A DNA stretch of 12,266 nt from an uncultured Arcobacter sp. (GCA_913062735.1 CAJXWI010000025.1:1-12266); one strand, 5' to 3'. Shown: positions 1 through 8,739, numbered from the stretch's first letter. Numbers and translations: made by a program. The notes: generated by a model from the sequence alone, not told the origin.

Positions 1-256
1 TTCCTCTTAGTTTTTCAAGTTCATTTTTCTTTAAAGCTAAAATATTTTTATCTTGAAAAGAAATTTCTCCTTGCAGTTTAAAATTTGCCCCTCTTGGAAG
101 TAAGTTTAAAATAGCATGGGCAAGCATAGATTTTCCAGAACCACTTTGCCCTACTAAAGCCAATGTTTGAGCTTTTTTAATGCAAATACTTACATCTTTT
201 AAAATATCAACATCGCTTTGCATACTTACGTTTTTAATTTTTAAAATATTTTCCAT
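1..256 (-). CDS. yejF: YejF, ATPase of the peptide ABC importer (partial, 3' end outside window)
   Basis: This reading frame was translated by hand from the reverse complement: about 85 residues from ATG (254-256) to the window edge with no stop. It begins MENILKIKNV and has a perfect Walker A motif, GQSGSGKS, at residues 36-43, which identifies an ABC ATPase. It follows yejE directly: its ATG shares one base with the yejE TAA, so the two are translationally coupled. By family knowledge, YejF is a double-length ATPase of about 530 residues with two nucleotide-binding domains, powering the YejBE permease. Only the first part of domain 1 is visible here, so the double-ATPase structure is inferred from the operon. 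Identity as an ABC ATPase is certain, and as YejF very likely. Confidence 0.9.
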   Translation of the reverse strand, partial: MENILKIKNVSMQSDVDILKDVSICIKKAQTLALVGQSGSGKSMLAHAILNLLPRGANFKLQGEISFQDKNILALKKNELEKLRG

Positions 257-1278
257 TATGAACCTTGTGCAATTCTAGGATCTAGTGCATCTCTAAAGGC
301 TTCACCTATAAATACCAATAAGGATAAAAGTAGTGATAAAACAATAAACGCTGATATTCCTAACCAAGGCGCATGCATATTTGCTTTTCCTTGGGCTAAT
401 AATTCTCCTAAACTTGGACTTCCAGCTGGAAGTCCAAAACCTAAAAAATCTAAAGAGGTAAGTGTTGTAATACTTCCAGATAAAATAAAAGGCATAAAAG
501 TTAGCGTTGCAATAAGTGCATTTGGTAAAATATGTTTTTTCATAATATTAAAATCACTCTGACCCAAGGCCCTGGCTGCTTTTACATACTCAAAATTACG
601 TGCGCGTAAAAACTCAGCTCGAACTACGCCTACAAGTGCTGTCCAAGAAAAAAGTAATAATAAACCTAAGAGCCACCAAAAAGAAGGTTGAATATAATTG
701 GCTAAAATCATTAATAAATAAAGCGTAGGTAAACCTGCCCATATTTCAATAAATCTTTGACCTAATAAATCGACCTTCCCTCCATAATATCCCTGCACTG
801 CTCCTACTATTACTCCAATAATAGAGGAAAAGATGGTTAGAAGTAAACCAAAGAGAATTGATATTCTAAAACCGTAAATTATACGGCTTAAAACATCTCT
901 TCCTTGGTCATCTGTTCCTAAATAGTTCTCTAAGCTAGGAGCACTAGGAAAAGCCTCATTTGAGTCCAGTTTAATACTGTGATAGGAGTATGGAATTAAG
1001 GGCCAGACTAAGTAACCATTTTCTTTTATTAAGTCTTGTACATACTCGTCTTTATAATCTGCCTCACTCTCAAACTCCCCTCCAAAAACGGTTTCTGAAT
1101 ATTCATTAAATACAGGCATATAATAATCATTGTTGTATTTTATAAGTAAGGGTTTGTCGTTGGCTATAAATTCTGCAAATAAGGTAATTATAAATATAAT
1201 AGAAAAAATCCATAAAGAGTAATAGCCTCTTTTATTACTTTTAAATACGGCAATTCTTTTATCTCTTATACTTTGCAT
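256..1278 (-). CDS. yejE: YejE, inner-membrane permease subunit of the peptide ABC importer
   Basis: This 340-residue protein is close in length to E. coli YejE and keeps its family signature. A first membrane helix spans about 21-39 and is followed by ANDKPLL at 39-45. A periplasmic stretch (about 45-118) ends in LGTDDQGRDVLSR at 120-132, and further membrane segments lie at about 138-160, 184-218, 255-278 and 306-326. The cytoplasmic EAA-type loop, which docks onto the ATPase, covers about 230-254 (EYVKAARALG...HILPNA). It pairs with YejB to form the translocation channel. The start codon abuts the yejB stop with no base between, and the stop overlaps the yejF start by one base. No truncation or missing motif is seen. 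Confidence 0.95.
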   Translation of the reverse strand: MQSIRDKRIAVFKSNKRGYYSLWIFSIIFIITLFAEFIANDKPLLIKYNNDYYMPVFNEYSETVFGGEFESEADYKDEYVQDLIKENGYLVWPLIPYSYHSIKLDSNEAFPSAPSLENYLGTDDQGRDVLSRIIYGFRISILFGLLLTIFSSIIGVIVGAVQGYYGGKVDLLGQRFIEIWAGLPTLYLLMILANYIQPSFWWLLGLLLLFSWTALVGVVRAEFLRARNFEYVKAARALGQSDFNIMKKHILPNALIATLTFMPFILSGSITTLTSLDFLGFGLPAGSPSLGELLAQGKANMHAPWLGISAFIVLSLLLSLLVFIGEAFRDALDPRIAQGS

Positions 1279-2370
1279 TTAATTCTTCTCAAAATTTATT
1301 CTTGGATCTACATAGGTATAAACCAAATCAGATATTAGGGAAACCACTAAACCCATAAGTGTAAAAATATACAAAGTGGCAAACATTACGGGATAGTCTC
1401 TATAAAGTGCGGCTTCAAAACCTAAAAGTCCAATGCCATCTAAAGAAAAGATAATTTCTATTAAAAGCGAGCCTGTAAAAAACATTGAAATAAAAGCGGC
1501 AGGAAAACCTGAAATGATAATTAGCATTGCATTTCTAAATACATGTTTGTATAAAACAAAGGATTCACTTAAGCCTTTTGCTTGTGCTGTTAAGACATAT
1601 TGTTTTCCAATTTCATCTAAAAAAGAGTTCTTAGTAAGCATGGTTAAGGTTGCAAAACCTCCAATTACCATAGCCATAATAGGTAAAAACATATGCCAGA
1701 TATAATCTCTTATTTGTGCAAAAAATCCCAAGGACTCAAAATTATCGCTGGTAATTCCTCTTAAAGGAAAAAGGTCTAAATAATTACCTCCAGCAAAAAG
1801 AATAATTAATAAAATGGCGAATAAAAAACCAGGAATTGCAGAGCCTAAAATGACTATGGTTGAGCTGTAAATATCAAATTTTGATCCATGTTTTAAGGCT
1901 TTTTTTATACCCAAAGGAATTGATATTAAATAAATAATAAGTGTTGACCAAATACCTAAAGAAATAGAAACCGGAAGTTTTTCTTTCACAAGCTCCAATA
2001 CAGAGGCATTTTTAAAAAAACTTTCTCCAAAATCAAAAAGTGCGTAGTTTTTAAGCATTAATAAATAACGCTCCCACAAGGGTTTATCAAAACCATAAAG
2101 TTTTTCAATGTCTTTAATAAGTTCAGGGTCTAGTCCTGAGGCTCCTTGATAAACAGAGTTTTTCCCTTCCTTACTATTGGCATTTACTAAATCCCCTTGA
2201 GAAGAGCCAGCAATTCTACTTAAAGCAGTATCCTCAGCGCCTTGTATTTGTAAAATCATTTTCTCAACAGGACCTCCAGGGGAAGTTTGAACAATGAAAA
2301 AATTAATAGTCATAATTCCTAAAAGTGTAGGAATGATAAATAAAAGTCGTCTTAGTATATAAGCGCTCAT
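1279..2370 (-). CDS. yejB: YejB, inner-membrane permease subunit of the peptide ABC importer
   Basis: This 363-residue protein is nearly the same length as E. coli YejB and recognisably similar throughout. It has the typical amino end ([10 protein letters not shown], then a first membrane helix at about 8-28 and SPGGPVE at 30-36). A variable hydrophilic stretch at about 42-78 leads to LDPELI, followed by the OppB-like membrane domain from about 133. The EAA loop that contacts the ATPase is at about 258-281 ([10 protein letters not shown]...HVFRNA). A late conserved segment, FFTGSLLIE (297-305), and the terminal VDPRINFE also fit. Its ATG shares one base with the yejA stop, and its stop is directly followed by the yejE ATG. 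It forms the peptide channel together with YejE. Confidence 0.95.
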   Translation of the reverse strand: MSAYILRRLLFIIPTLLGIMTINFFIVQTSPGGPVEKMILQIQGAEDTALSRIAGSSQGDLVNANSKEGKNSVYQGASGLDPELIKDIEKLYGFDKPLWERYLLMLKNYALFDFGESFFKNASVLELVKEKLPVSISLGIWSTLIIYLISIPLGIKKALKHGSKFDIYSSTIVILGSAIPGFLFAILLIILFAGGNYLDLFPLRGITSDNFESLGFFAQIRDYIWHMFLPIMAMVIGGFATLTMLTKNSFLDEIGKQYVLTAQAKGLSESFVLYKHVFRNAMLIIISGFPAAFISMFFTGSLLIEIIFSLDGIGLLGFEAALYRDYPVMFATLYIFTLMGLVVSLISDLVYTYVDPRINFEKN

Positions 2371-4151
2371 TATTTATCTTTTAAATATTCATCTTTAAAC
2401 CACCACGTCATTATTCCAATGCTGTATTTTGGATGAATTTTAGGCTGATGAAACTTATTCCAATAAGCAATTCTATACGTGGAACTGTGCCATTGTGGAA
2501 TAACATAATAATTGTTTAACATTACTCTATCAAGTGCTTTAACGCTAGTCAGAAGTTCTTTTCTATTTTTTGCAATAATTACATGATCTATTAGTGTATC
2601 AATTGCTTTATTTTTAATTCCCATATAGTTCTGACTTCCTCTAATATCAGCACTCAACGTTCCCCAAAAGTACTTGAGTTCATTACCAGGACTTAAAGAA
2701 ACAGGATAAGAAATAACCATCATATCAAAATCATAGTTTTTTACTTTATTACTATATGAAACGGCATCAAGTACTTTTAAAGAAGCTTTTATTCCAATTT
2801 TTTTAAGATTTTTGATAAAAGGCTGAACCACTCTTTCAAAATTAGGTTGGTAAAGTAAAATTTCAAAAACAAATTCTTTTCCATCTTTTACTAAAACTTT
2901 ATTTTTAAAACTCCAGCCTTCTTTTTTAAGAATTTTAAGAGCAGCTCTTAATTCTTTTCTTATTTTTCCACTGCCTTTAGTTGTATTATTTTTAAATTCT
3001 TTTTCAAAAACACTTGAAGGAATTTGATCTTTTAAAGGATTTAATAAAAGAAGTTCTTCTTTAGAAGGTAAACCAGAGGAGCTTAACTCACTGTTATCAA
3101 AAAAGGATTGGCTTCTTTTATATTGTGAAAAAAAGAGTTGTTTATTGGTCCATTCAAAATCAAAAGCCAAATTAAGCGCTTTTCTTATTTCTTTATTTTT
3201 AAATAATGGATTACGTAAATTAAAACCAAAGGCTTGCATTCCTTGCGGATTTTCATGCTGTCTGTTTTCTGTTTTAATTAGGCCCTTGCTGAAGTTTTTA
3301 CCTGTATACATAGTTGCCCATGTTTTTGCTGTGTATTCTTGTCTATAATCAAACTCACCTGCTTTAAATGCTTCTAGGGTTACACTTTGATCTTTATAAT
3401 AATCGTATTGAATTTTATTAAAATTATAAGAACCAAAATTTACATTTAAATCTTTCGCCCAGTAGTTTTTATTTCGTTTGTATTTAATGTATTTCCCAAA
3501 TTTATAAGAATCTATTAAATAAGGCCCTGAGCCCATTGGAACAGTATCATCAGCTTTTATAAAGTCCTTATCACTCCAAAACTTTTTAGGCATAATATTT
3601 AAAGAAACTAAAATAACAGGAAGTTCTTTATTGGTATTGGTTTTAAAGTTAAATCGTACACTTAAATCATTTAAGACTTCAACATCTTTTATATCAGAGT
3701 AATATCTTTTGTATTGGGGGCTTCCTTTTTCTATTAGAATATCAAAAGAGAATTTTACATCTTGGGCTCTTACTTTTGATCCATCAGAAAAACGAGCGTT
3801 TTCATTAATATAAAATACCACCCAATTATTATTTTCATCAATTTCCACTTCTTTGGCAATCAAGGGATAATATACAGAAGATTCATCGGCACTTGGGCTC
3901 ATTAATGTATCGTATAATAAGCCAATTCCAGAGGCACTTAAACCTTTAAGAATGAAAGGATTAAATGAATCATAGGTACCACGTGCTGCTTGTTTATAGA
4001 TACCGCCTTTTTTAGCGTTTGGGTTAACATAATCAAAATGTGTGAAATTCTTTTGATATTTAGGAGTTGAGCCTAAGCTCATATAACTTTCTTTTTTAGC
4101 ATAAACATTTGCCAATAAAATTAAAACAATGAAAAGTATTTTATTAATCAT
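2370..4151 (-). CDS. yejA: YejA, periplasmic peptide-binding protein of the ABC importer
   Basis: This 593-residue protein belongs to the solute-binding protein family 5 (SBP_bac_5). Residues 1-18 ([10 protein letters not shown]...NVYA) form a signal peptide, probably cleaved after Ala18, so it is periplasmic. The YejA-typical segment [15 protein letters not shown] (36-50) leads into the ligand-binding lobe with FNPFILKG (63-70). It captures peptides and passes them to YejBE. In enterobacteria the homologous system imports the peptide-nucleotide antibiotic microcin C and host peptides; the natural ligand here is unknown. The start is supported by AAAGGA at 4157-4162, about five bases from the ATG. 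A 70-base gap separates it from the upstream fetB, and yejB follows with a one-base overlap, so yejA heads the yejABEF unit. Confidence 0.95.
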   Translation of the reverse strand: MINKILFIVLILLANVYAKKESYMSLGSTPKYQKNFTHFDYVNPNAKKGGIYKQAARGTYDSFNPFILKGLSASGIGLLYDTLMSPSADESSVYYPLIAKEVEIDENNNWVVFYINENARFSDGSKVRAQDVKFSFDILIEKGSPQYKRYYSDIKDVEVLNDLSVRFNFKTNTNKELPVILVSLNIMPKKFWSDKDFIKADDTVPMGSGPYLIDSYKFGKYIKYKRNKNYWAKDLNVNFGSYNFNKIQYDYYKDQSVTLEAFKAGEFDYRQEYTAKTWATMYTGKNFSKGLIKTENRQHENPQGMQAFGFNLRNPLFKNKEIRKALNLAFDFEWTNKQLFFSQYKRSQSFFDNSELSSSGLPSKEELLLLNPLKDQIPSSVFEKEFKNNTTKGSGKIRKELRAALKILKKEGWSFKNKVLVKDGKEFVFEILLYQPNFERVVQPFIKNLKKIGIKASLKVLDAVSYSNKVKNYDFDMMVISYPVSLSPGNELKYFWGTLSADIRGSQNYMGIKNKAIDTLIDHVIIAKNRKELLTSVKALDRVMLNNYYVIPQWHSSTYRIAYWNKFHQPKIHPKYSIGIMTWWFKDEYLKDK

Positions 4152-4167
4152 ATTTTTCCTTTAAGGT

Positions 4168-4173
4168 ATAATA
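4168..4173 (-). promoter_or_regulatory. Possible -10 box (TATTAT) before yejA
   Basis: The 70-base fetB-yejA gap contains TATTAT on the minus strand, one mismatch from TATAAT, just upstream of the yejA ribosome site. No -35 box is convincing at normal spacing, although -35 boxes are generally weak in Campylobacterota. The implied leader would be very short (about 10-12 bases), which counts against it. AT-rich spacers give such boxes by chance. Confidence 0.25.
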
Positions 4174-4221
4174 AGAGTCTAGCTTAATTTAATTAATGTA
4201 AAGTATATCACAACGATGTTT

Positions 4222-4932
4222 TTAAGGCTTACTCTTAGTATTGTAAACTTTATATCGATGAAGAAGAAAAAAATATAAAATGACGGCAAGACCAGAGCTT
4301 GAAAATAGCATCAACATTACCATAATTTGATAACGTACGGCAATTAAAGGATCGATTCCAGAAAGTATTTGGCCTGTCATCATTCCTGGAAGTGCTACTA
4401 GCCCTACGGCTAAATAAGAGTTTATTTGAGGGATTAAGCAGGATTTAAAAGCTACATTTCTTGCTTGCCTAAAACCAGTACGTTCATATTCTTTTTCAAA
4501 ACGTTCAACGCCAATTGACAGTGTATTCATCGCTGTTGCAAAAATCATACCTGCTATTGGAATAATTATACTTGCTTGATATTCCTGTAGTTCTAAGACA
4601 ATAAATACTATTAAAAATAAAATGCTTAAGCATGAAAGTGCTAAAGATAAAAAAATAATGCAATAGTGTTTTATATTTTTTTCTTGGGTATTTCGTATGG
4701 TTATGATAGCAGATATACAAAGCATAAAAAATAAAATAAAATAAGCCAAGTATATATCTTCATTTGAAAAAATATATACAAGCAAGTAACCAATTCCTAA
4801 AAGTTGTACAAACATTCGAAGGCTTGCATAAAGTATTTCTTTTTTATCATTAGTATACTTATAATATATATAAGCTACGAAAAGTAGGGGGATTAAAGCA
4901 TAAAATAAATTTAGTAATGCTATGTTTTTCAT
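4222..4932 (-). CDS. fetB: FetB/UPF0014 family ABC permease, putative iron (metal) exporter subunit
   Basis: This 236-residue, strongly hydrophobic protein has about seven membrane segments (roughly 5-23, 35-54, 60-79, 90-114, 120-142, 168-184 and 200-224). The family hallmarks are visible: RMFVQLLGIGYLL (39-51), the PIAGMIFATAMN region (125-136), a basic/acidic loop around 142-160, and LPGMMTGQILSGIDP (181-195). Known members are E. coli FetB (about 260 residues), which with the ATPase FetA exports iron, and the plant ALS3/STAR2 aluminium-tolerance proteins. No fetA-like ATPase lies next to it: the flanks are an unrelated helical protein upstream and yejA downstream. It must use an ATPase encoded elsewhere or work differently. 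The SD is weak (AGG about eight bases before the ATG). Family assignment is firm, but substrate is not shown by the sequence. Confidence 0.85.
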   Translation of the reverse strand: MKNIALLNLFYALIPLLFVAYIYYKYTNDKKEILYASLRMFVQLLGIGYLLVYIFSNEDIYLAYFILFFMLCISAIITIRNTQEKNIKHYCIIFLSLALSCLSILFLIVFIVLELQEYQASIIIPIAGMIFATAMNTLSIGVERFEKEYERTGFRQARNVAFKSCLIPQINSYLAVGLVALPGMMTGQILSGIDPLIAVRYQIMVMLMLFSSSGLAVILYFFLLHRYKVYNTKSKP

Positions 4933-4994
4933 ATTATTTACCTATACTATTTGTGGTTTTCTTTACAAGAAATTCTAATTAAACTGGAAATACC

Positions 4995-5483
4995 TTAACA
5001 CCATTTTTCAAAAGTTTTTTCTATTTTGTTATAGTTTATTGTTATTCTTGCTTGAAACGTATAGTTTTCTACTTGTTTATAAGAAATATTCTTTAATTTT
5101 GCTTCTTCAAAATAAGTCTGCAGTTTTTCTTTGTTGGAATTTGTTTTTTCGCTGCTACTTAAATAATAGATAATATTAACAAGCGCATGTTTGTGTTTAT
5201 TTTCATATTTTAGAATTCTTGCATAATCCTCGTGAATACTTGAGTCTAAGTCTAGGGCTTGTTTTTCATTAGAGTTATTCTTACTGCTATAAAGTAAATA
5301 GTGCTCTTTTTGCTTGGATAAATTATCCCATGCCGCGTTATAGTCTTGTTTCTTGATTAAAAGTTGGGCTATATTCTTATATTTATTTGCTTCTTCTAGA
5401 TGGTCAAAATCAGCAGGATATACAAGAGGTTCCTCAATATCTGTTTTCTTAAAATAATCAAACATTTTATTAATAATATTCAT
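4995..5483 (-). CDS. Hypothetical 162-residue helical protein with TPR-like segments
   Basis: I do not recognise this protein. It is hydrophilic, rich in Lys, Asn and Glu, and has no signal peptide or membrane segment, so it is probably cytoplasmic. Two segments look like tetratricopeptide-type helix pairs: about 31-64 (ANKYKNIAQLLIKKQDYNAA, then WDNLSKQKEHYLL) and about 83-110 (IHEDYARILKYENKHKHALV, then NIIYYL). They are separated by a Ser/Asn-rich linker at 66-76. The carboxyl end, about 140-156, may form a short strand or helix, and the last residues are KWC. It sits 28 bases after gpsA on the same strand, with an AAGGTAG-type SD before its ATG, so it is probably the last gene of the surA-like-gatB-gpsA unit. 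A TPR-type scaffold role is inference from weak pattern matches only. Confidence 0.75.
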   Translation of the reverse strand: MNIINKMFDYFKKTDIEEPLVYPADFDHLEEANKYKNIAQLLIKKQDYNAAWDNLSKQKEHYLLYSSKNNSNEKQALDLDSSIHEDYARILKYENKHKHALVNIIYYLSSSEKTNSNKEKLQTYFEEAKLKNISYKQVENYTFQARITINYNKIEKTFEKWC

Positions 5484-5511
5484 TTTACTACCTTGGTGTA
5501 ATGTATTAAGC

Positions 5512-6414
5512 TTACTTGCTTAACAAGTCGTGTAAAGAATCCCTTGGATTTTTTCCTTCTAGAGCCAATTTTACTTCATTGGCAATAGGAGTATAAATGT
5601 CTTTTTCTTTTGAAAGTTTATGAATGGCAATAGATGTTTTAACGCCCTCTGCTACTTCTCCAAGCTCCTGTAATATTAATTCAAGGCTTTTATTAGAAGC
5701 CAGTCCTAAGCCTACTCTATAGTTTCTACTTAAGGTTGAGCTTGCTGTTAAAAATAAATCTCCAGCGCCGCTTAAGCCTAAAAATGTCTCTTCTTTTGCC
5801 CCAAAATCCAAACCAAAACGCGTCATTTCTACTAAACCTCTTGATATTAAAGATGCTCTTGCATTATTGCCTAGCTTTAAACCATCACATACACCAGAAG
5901 CAATAGCAAGAACATTTTTATAAGCTCCTGCAATTTCTGCACCTATTACATCGGAAGAATAATAGGTTTTAATAAAGCTTGGAAAAAAAGTCGAAAATTC
6001 ATTGTATATACCTTCTTTTTCTGAATTAATTACTAAAGCAGTAGGTAAATTCTGCATGACTTCTGAGGCAAAAGATGGCCCTGAAATATAAGCTACATGA
6101 GTACTTGGAACAAAGTCATTGTAAATCTCATTTAAAAACTTACCTGTACTTGCTTCAATTCCTTTAGATGCTACTAAAATTTTTTGATTTTGAAAAACAA
6201 AGTTATTTTCTAACCAAGAAGATATTTTTTGCGCTGGAATAGCAATTATTAAATATTCACATTGTAAAGCTGCTTTGAGGTTTGTAAAGTTTTTAATGTC
6301 TCTTTTTGTTCTAGAGGTGATTAAAACCTCTTGTTTATGACTTAGGGCACGATGAAGTGCTTGACCCCATTTACCTGCGCCAATTACAGCTATTTTTGCT
6401 TGAGTACTAAGCAT
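5512..6414 (-). CDS. gpsA: Glycerol-3-phosphate dehydrogenase [NAD(P)+]
   Basis: This cytoplasmic enzyme reduces dihydroxyacetone phosphate to sn-glycerol 3-phosphate, the backbone for phospholipid synthesis. At 300 residues it matches the short epsilonproteobacterial form (E. coli is about 340). The Rossmann motif GAGKWGQAL is at 12-20, and the second conserved block, VASKGIE, is at 81-87. YISGPSFASEV occupies 109-119. AGAYKNVLAIASGVCDGL (162-179) carries the catalytic lysine, K166. LSGAGDLFLT is at 214-223, LSRNYRVGLGL with the substrate-binding R230/N231 at 228-238, and AEGVKT at 255-260. All key residues are present. It follows gatB by 41 bases, a gap containing an inverted repeat, and AAGGA lies upstream of the ATG. 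The gatB-gpsA order is also known from C. jejuni. Confidence 0.97.
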   Translation of the reverse strand: MLSTQAKIAVIGAGKWGQALHRALSHKQEVLITSRTKRDIKNFTNLKAALQCEYLIIAIPAQKISSWLENNFVFQNQKILVASKGIEASTGKFLNEIYNDFVPSTHVAYISGPSFASEVMQNLPTALVINSEKEGIYNEFSTFFPSFIKTYYSSDVIGAEIAGAYKNVLAIASGVCDGLKLGNNARASLISRGLVEMTRFGLDFGAKEETFLGLSGAGDLFLTASSTLSRNYRVGLGLASNKSLELILQELGEVAEGVKTSIAIHKLSKEKDIYTPIANEVKLALEGKNPRDSLHDLLSK

Positions 6415-6428
6415 TTTTTTCCTTCTTC

Positions 6429-6450
6429 ATAAAACCCAAGTGGGTTTTAT
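6429..6450. terminator. 9-bp inverted repeat between gatB and gpsA (weak terminator or processing hairpin)
   Basis: The plus-strand arms ATAAAACCC (6429-6437) and GGGTTTTAT (6442-6450) are perfect complements around the 4-base loop AAGT. The stem starts six bases after the gatB stop codon. On the minus strand the U-rich part is only the TTTTAT inside the stem and is followed by GAAGAAGG, so termination after gatB would be inefficient. Read on the plus strand it has a better T-rich tail (TTTTATTTCTTTT), but no plus-strand gene ends here. It may attenuate gatB-to-gpsA transcription or mark an RNA-processing point. Confidence 0.4.
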
Positions 6451-6455
6451 TTCTT

Positions 6456-7880
6456 TTATGCAAGTCTTTGTTTTAAAAGTTCGTTTACTTTTGCAGGATT
6501 TGCACTTCCTTTAGAAGCTTTCATTGTTTGACCTACGAAAAAGCCAAATAATTTTTCTTTACCACTTCTGTATTCGTCCACTTTAGCTGTATTGTTAGCT
6601 AAAATTTCATCAATGATTTTTAAAATTGCTCCATCATCTGAAACTTGTTTTAATCCAAGTGTGTCAATAACTTCTTCTATTTCAACATCATTTTCCATTA
6701 GATAATCAAGAATTTCTTTTGCAGCTTTTCCTGAAATTGTTCCTTTTTCAATATTTTGAACAAGTTGGGCAAGTTTTTTTGCATTAACAGGAGAATTGTT
6801 AAGTGTAACACCCTCTTTTAATCTGGCTTTTAATTCAACGCTTAACCATGTTGTTGCATTTTTTGCATTAATCTTTGCACTCATCATTTCTTCAAAAAAT
6901 CGTGCCATATCTAAGCTTGAAGTAAGAAGTGACGCATCGTATTCTTTCATTCCAAAGTCTTCTACATAACGTGCTTTTTTTTCATCAGGAAGTTCAGGAA
7001 TATTTGAATATTCTTCAAGCATTTCATCGCTTATAATTAATGGCAATAAATCAGGGTCTGGGAAATACCTATATTCAGCGGCATCTTCTTTTCCTCTCAT
7101 TGATCTGGTTTCGCCTGTTGCTTCATCATAAAGTCTGGTTTCTTGAACAATCTCGCTTGAATGAACTCCATCTTCCCATGCTTCTATATGTCTTGCTACT
7201 TCAAATCTAATTGCTTTTTCTATGAACTTAAATGAGTTCATATTTTTAATTTCACAACGTGTATAAAGTTTTGTATCACCTTTTGGTCTAATAGAGATAT
7301 TTACATCACATCTAAAAGATCCTTCTTGCATATTGGCATCAGAGATTTCTAAATAACGCACAATTGAATGAAGTTTTTTAAGATATAAAATAGCTTCTTC
7401 ACTTGATCTCATATCGGGTTCTGAAACTATTTCTAAAAGGGGTGTTCCTGCTCTGTTTAAATCCACTTTTGAACTATCTCTGTCGTGGATATTTTTCCCT
7501 GCATCATTTTCTAAATGGGCTCTTGTAATCCCTATAGTTTTACTTCGTCCATCTGGAAAATCTATTACTAGTTCTCCTAAATCTACAACTGCTACTTCAA
7601 ATTGTGAGATTTGATATCCAGAAGGTAAATCAGGATAAAAGTAATTTTTTCTATTAAATACAGATGTTTGATTTATTTTTGATTTAATTGCCGTACCTAG
7701 TTGTATGGCTTTTTGAACCGCTTCTTTATTAATTACAGGAAGCGCTCCTGGTAATCCTAAACATGTAGGACATACATTTGTATTTGGTTTTGCTCCAAAA
7801 CTTGTTGCACAAGAACAAAACAGTTTTGTTTTTGTATTTAATTGAGCATGAACTTCTAGTCCTATTACTACTTCAAACAT
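6456..7880 (-). CDS. gatB: Aspartyl/glutamyl-tRNA(Asn/Gln) amidotransferase subunit B
   Basis: At 474 residues this is the standard GatB length. GatB is the kinase/tRNA-binding subunit of GatCAB, which converts Glu-tRNA(Gln) or Asp-tRNA(Asn) to the amide form in bacteria lacking the matching synthetase. The amino end [20 protein letters not shown] (3-22) is diagnostic. The zinc-site cysteines C22, C24, C37 and C40 are all present (FCSC and CPTCLG). Other conserved blocks are [13 protein letters not shown] (83-95), [18 protein letters not shown] (139-156), [13 protein letters not shown] (184-196) and [11 protein letters not shown] (270-280). The carboxyl-terminal YqeY-like tRNA-binding domain covers about 328-473. 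gatA and gatC are not in the window. It starts ten bases after the surA-like stop with AAGGA at 7886-7890, so the two genes are probably co-transcribed. Confidence 0.98.
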   Translation of the reverse strand: MFEVVIGLEVHAQLNTKTKLFCSCATSFGAKPNTNVCPTCLGLPGALPVINKEAVQKAIQLGTAIKSKINQTSVFNRKNYFYPDLPSGYQISQFEVAVVDLGELVIDFPDGRSKTIGITRAHLENDAGKNIHDRDSSKVDLNRAGTPLLEIVSEPDMRSSEEAILYLKKLHSIVRYLEISDANMQEGSFRCDVNISIRPKGDTKLYTRCEIKNMNSFKFIEKAIRFEVARHIEAWEDGVHSSEIVQETRLYDEATGETRSMRGKEDAAEYRYFPDPDLLPLIISDEMLEEYSNIPELPDEKKARYVEDFGMKEYDASLLTSSLDMARFFEEMMSAKINAKNATTWLSVELKARLKEGVTLNNSPVNAKKLAQLVQNIEKGTISGKAAKEILDYLMENDVEIEEVIDTLGLKQVSDDGAILKIIDEILANNTAKVDEYRSGKEKLFGFFVGQTMKASKGSANPAKVNELLKQRLA

Positions 7881-7890
7881 TTATTTCCTT

Positions 7891-8715
7891 TTATCTTATT
7901 ACTTCTATATTTGCTGTTATTCTTGCTTTCTTAAAATGTTCATCTAAGAATCTTTTTTCTCTTTCACTCATTACTTGGTTAAAAACAAGGTTTTTAACTT
8001 CTTCAAAACTTTGAGTTTTAAGACCATTTTTCTTTTTGACATATAACATCACATAATGTTTATTTGCTGTAAATATTGAGGTGTATTCACCCTCTTTTGT
8101 TTCATTTAGAATATACTTGATTTGTGAGCTTAATTTTGAGTTTTCAAGTGTTACTTCTTTTTTAATTAATTCTTTAATAACAGCCATGGGGTTTTTTTTC
8201 GTTGCCATTAAGGCTCTTCTATTTTTACTCGCATATTGAATAACTTCCGAAGAAACAGAAGATTGATAATTATTTTGATTATTATCATAATATAATTTCA
8301 AGTCTTCTTGTGTTGCCACTGTTAAATTACCTCGTAATAAACTTTGAGTTAATTTTTCTTTTAAGATACGTTCTTTGATTTCATCATCAAAAATACTTTG
8401 ATTTTTATATTTTTGTTTTATTAGTGATTTAAAATTATATAAATCCATACCATTAGCAGCTGCTAATTTTTCCAAATATTTGTTTATGTCAAAAACGTCA
8501 ACAGAAATATTTTGTTTTTTAATTTCTTGAGCAAATAAAGCTTTGTCAATAAGGTAAGTTACTGCATTGTTTTTACTTATATTTTTTTCAAGTACTATTT
8601 GATCTATATCAAAAAGTGTAATTACGTCATTATTTATTTTTACGGCAACAGCATTTACTAGTCCAGCAAGAGAGTAAACACTTAAAAAAATAAGGCTTAG
8701 AAAAATTTTTTGCAT
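7891..8715 (-). CDS. SurA-like periplasmic chaperone (parvulin-type PPIase family, degenerate PPIase domain)
   Basis: The chosen start gives 274 residues. The first 22 (MQKIFLSLIF...VNA) are a signal peptide cleaved after Ala22, so the protein is periplasmic. Residues about 24-125 form a SurA_N-like helical chaperone domain that begins AVKINNDVITLFDID, the typical 'N-D-x-x-I/T' opening. About 155-230 corresponds to a parvulin domain, and 235-268 is a long helix. The parvulin part keeps its closing strand (HYVMLYVKKK) but lacks the usual GGDLGW-type core, so isomerase activity is doubtful. Such proteins guide outer-membrane proteins through the periplasm; C. jejuni Cj1289 is a comparable small SurA-like protein. 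An upstream in-frame ATG at 8739 would put eight residues (MCFKKDIY) before the signal peptide. It has no suitable SD and was rejected. Confidence 0.85.
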   Translation of the reverse strand: MQKIFLSLIFLSVYSLAGLVNAVAVKINNDVITLFDIDQIVLEKNISKNNAVTYLIDKALFAQEIKKQNISVDVFDINKYLEKLAAANGMDLYNFKSLIKQKYKNQSIFDDEIKERILKEKLTQSLLRGNLTVATQEDLKLYYDNNQNNYQSSVSSEVIQYASKNRRALMATKKNPMAVIKELIKKEVTLENSKLSSQIKYILNETKEGEYTSIFTANKHYVMLYVKKKNGLKTQSFEEVKNLVFNQVMSEREKRFLDEHFKKARITANIEVIR

Positions 8716-8722
8716 ATATATA

Positions 8723-8727
8723 TCCTT
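8723..8727 (-). promoter_or_regulatory. Ribosome binding site that fixes the surA-like start
   Basis: AAGGA on the minus strand lies seven bases before the ATG at 8713-8715, within AAAAAGGAT. It selects the internal methionine that begins a normal signal peptide rather than the in-frame ATG at 8737-8739, which sits upstream of this SD. Confidence 0.75.
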
Positions 8728-8739
8728 TTTAAAGCACAT

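Noticed and set aside
1433..1705. Plus-strand open frame of 90 codons
   Set aside because: It is antisense to the highly conserved carboxyl half of yejB and has no recognisable product.
4505..4720. Second minus-strand frame of 71 codons
   Set aside because: It overlaps fetB in another frame, while the fetB frame holds clear family motifs. The peptide has a His/Tyr/Phe-rich composition typical of an out-of-frame reading.
4958..4972. 6-bp inverted repeat (TTTCTT/AAGAAA) before fetB as a terminator
   Set aside because: It has a 3-base loop, almost no G-C pairs and no following T-tract on the minus strand, so it is likely chance in AT-rich DNA.
8716..8739. Upstream in-frame ATG extending the surA-like protein by eight residues
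   Set aside because: It would put MCFKKDIY before the signal peptide, has no SD, and lies upstream of the AAGGA that serves the ATG at 8715.
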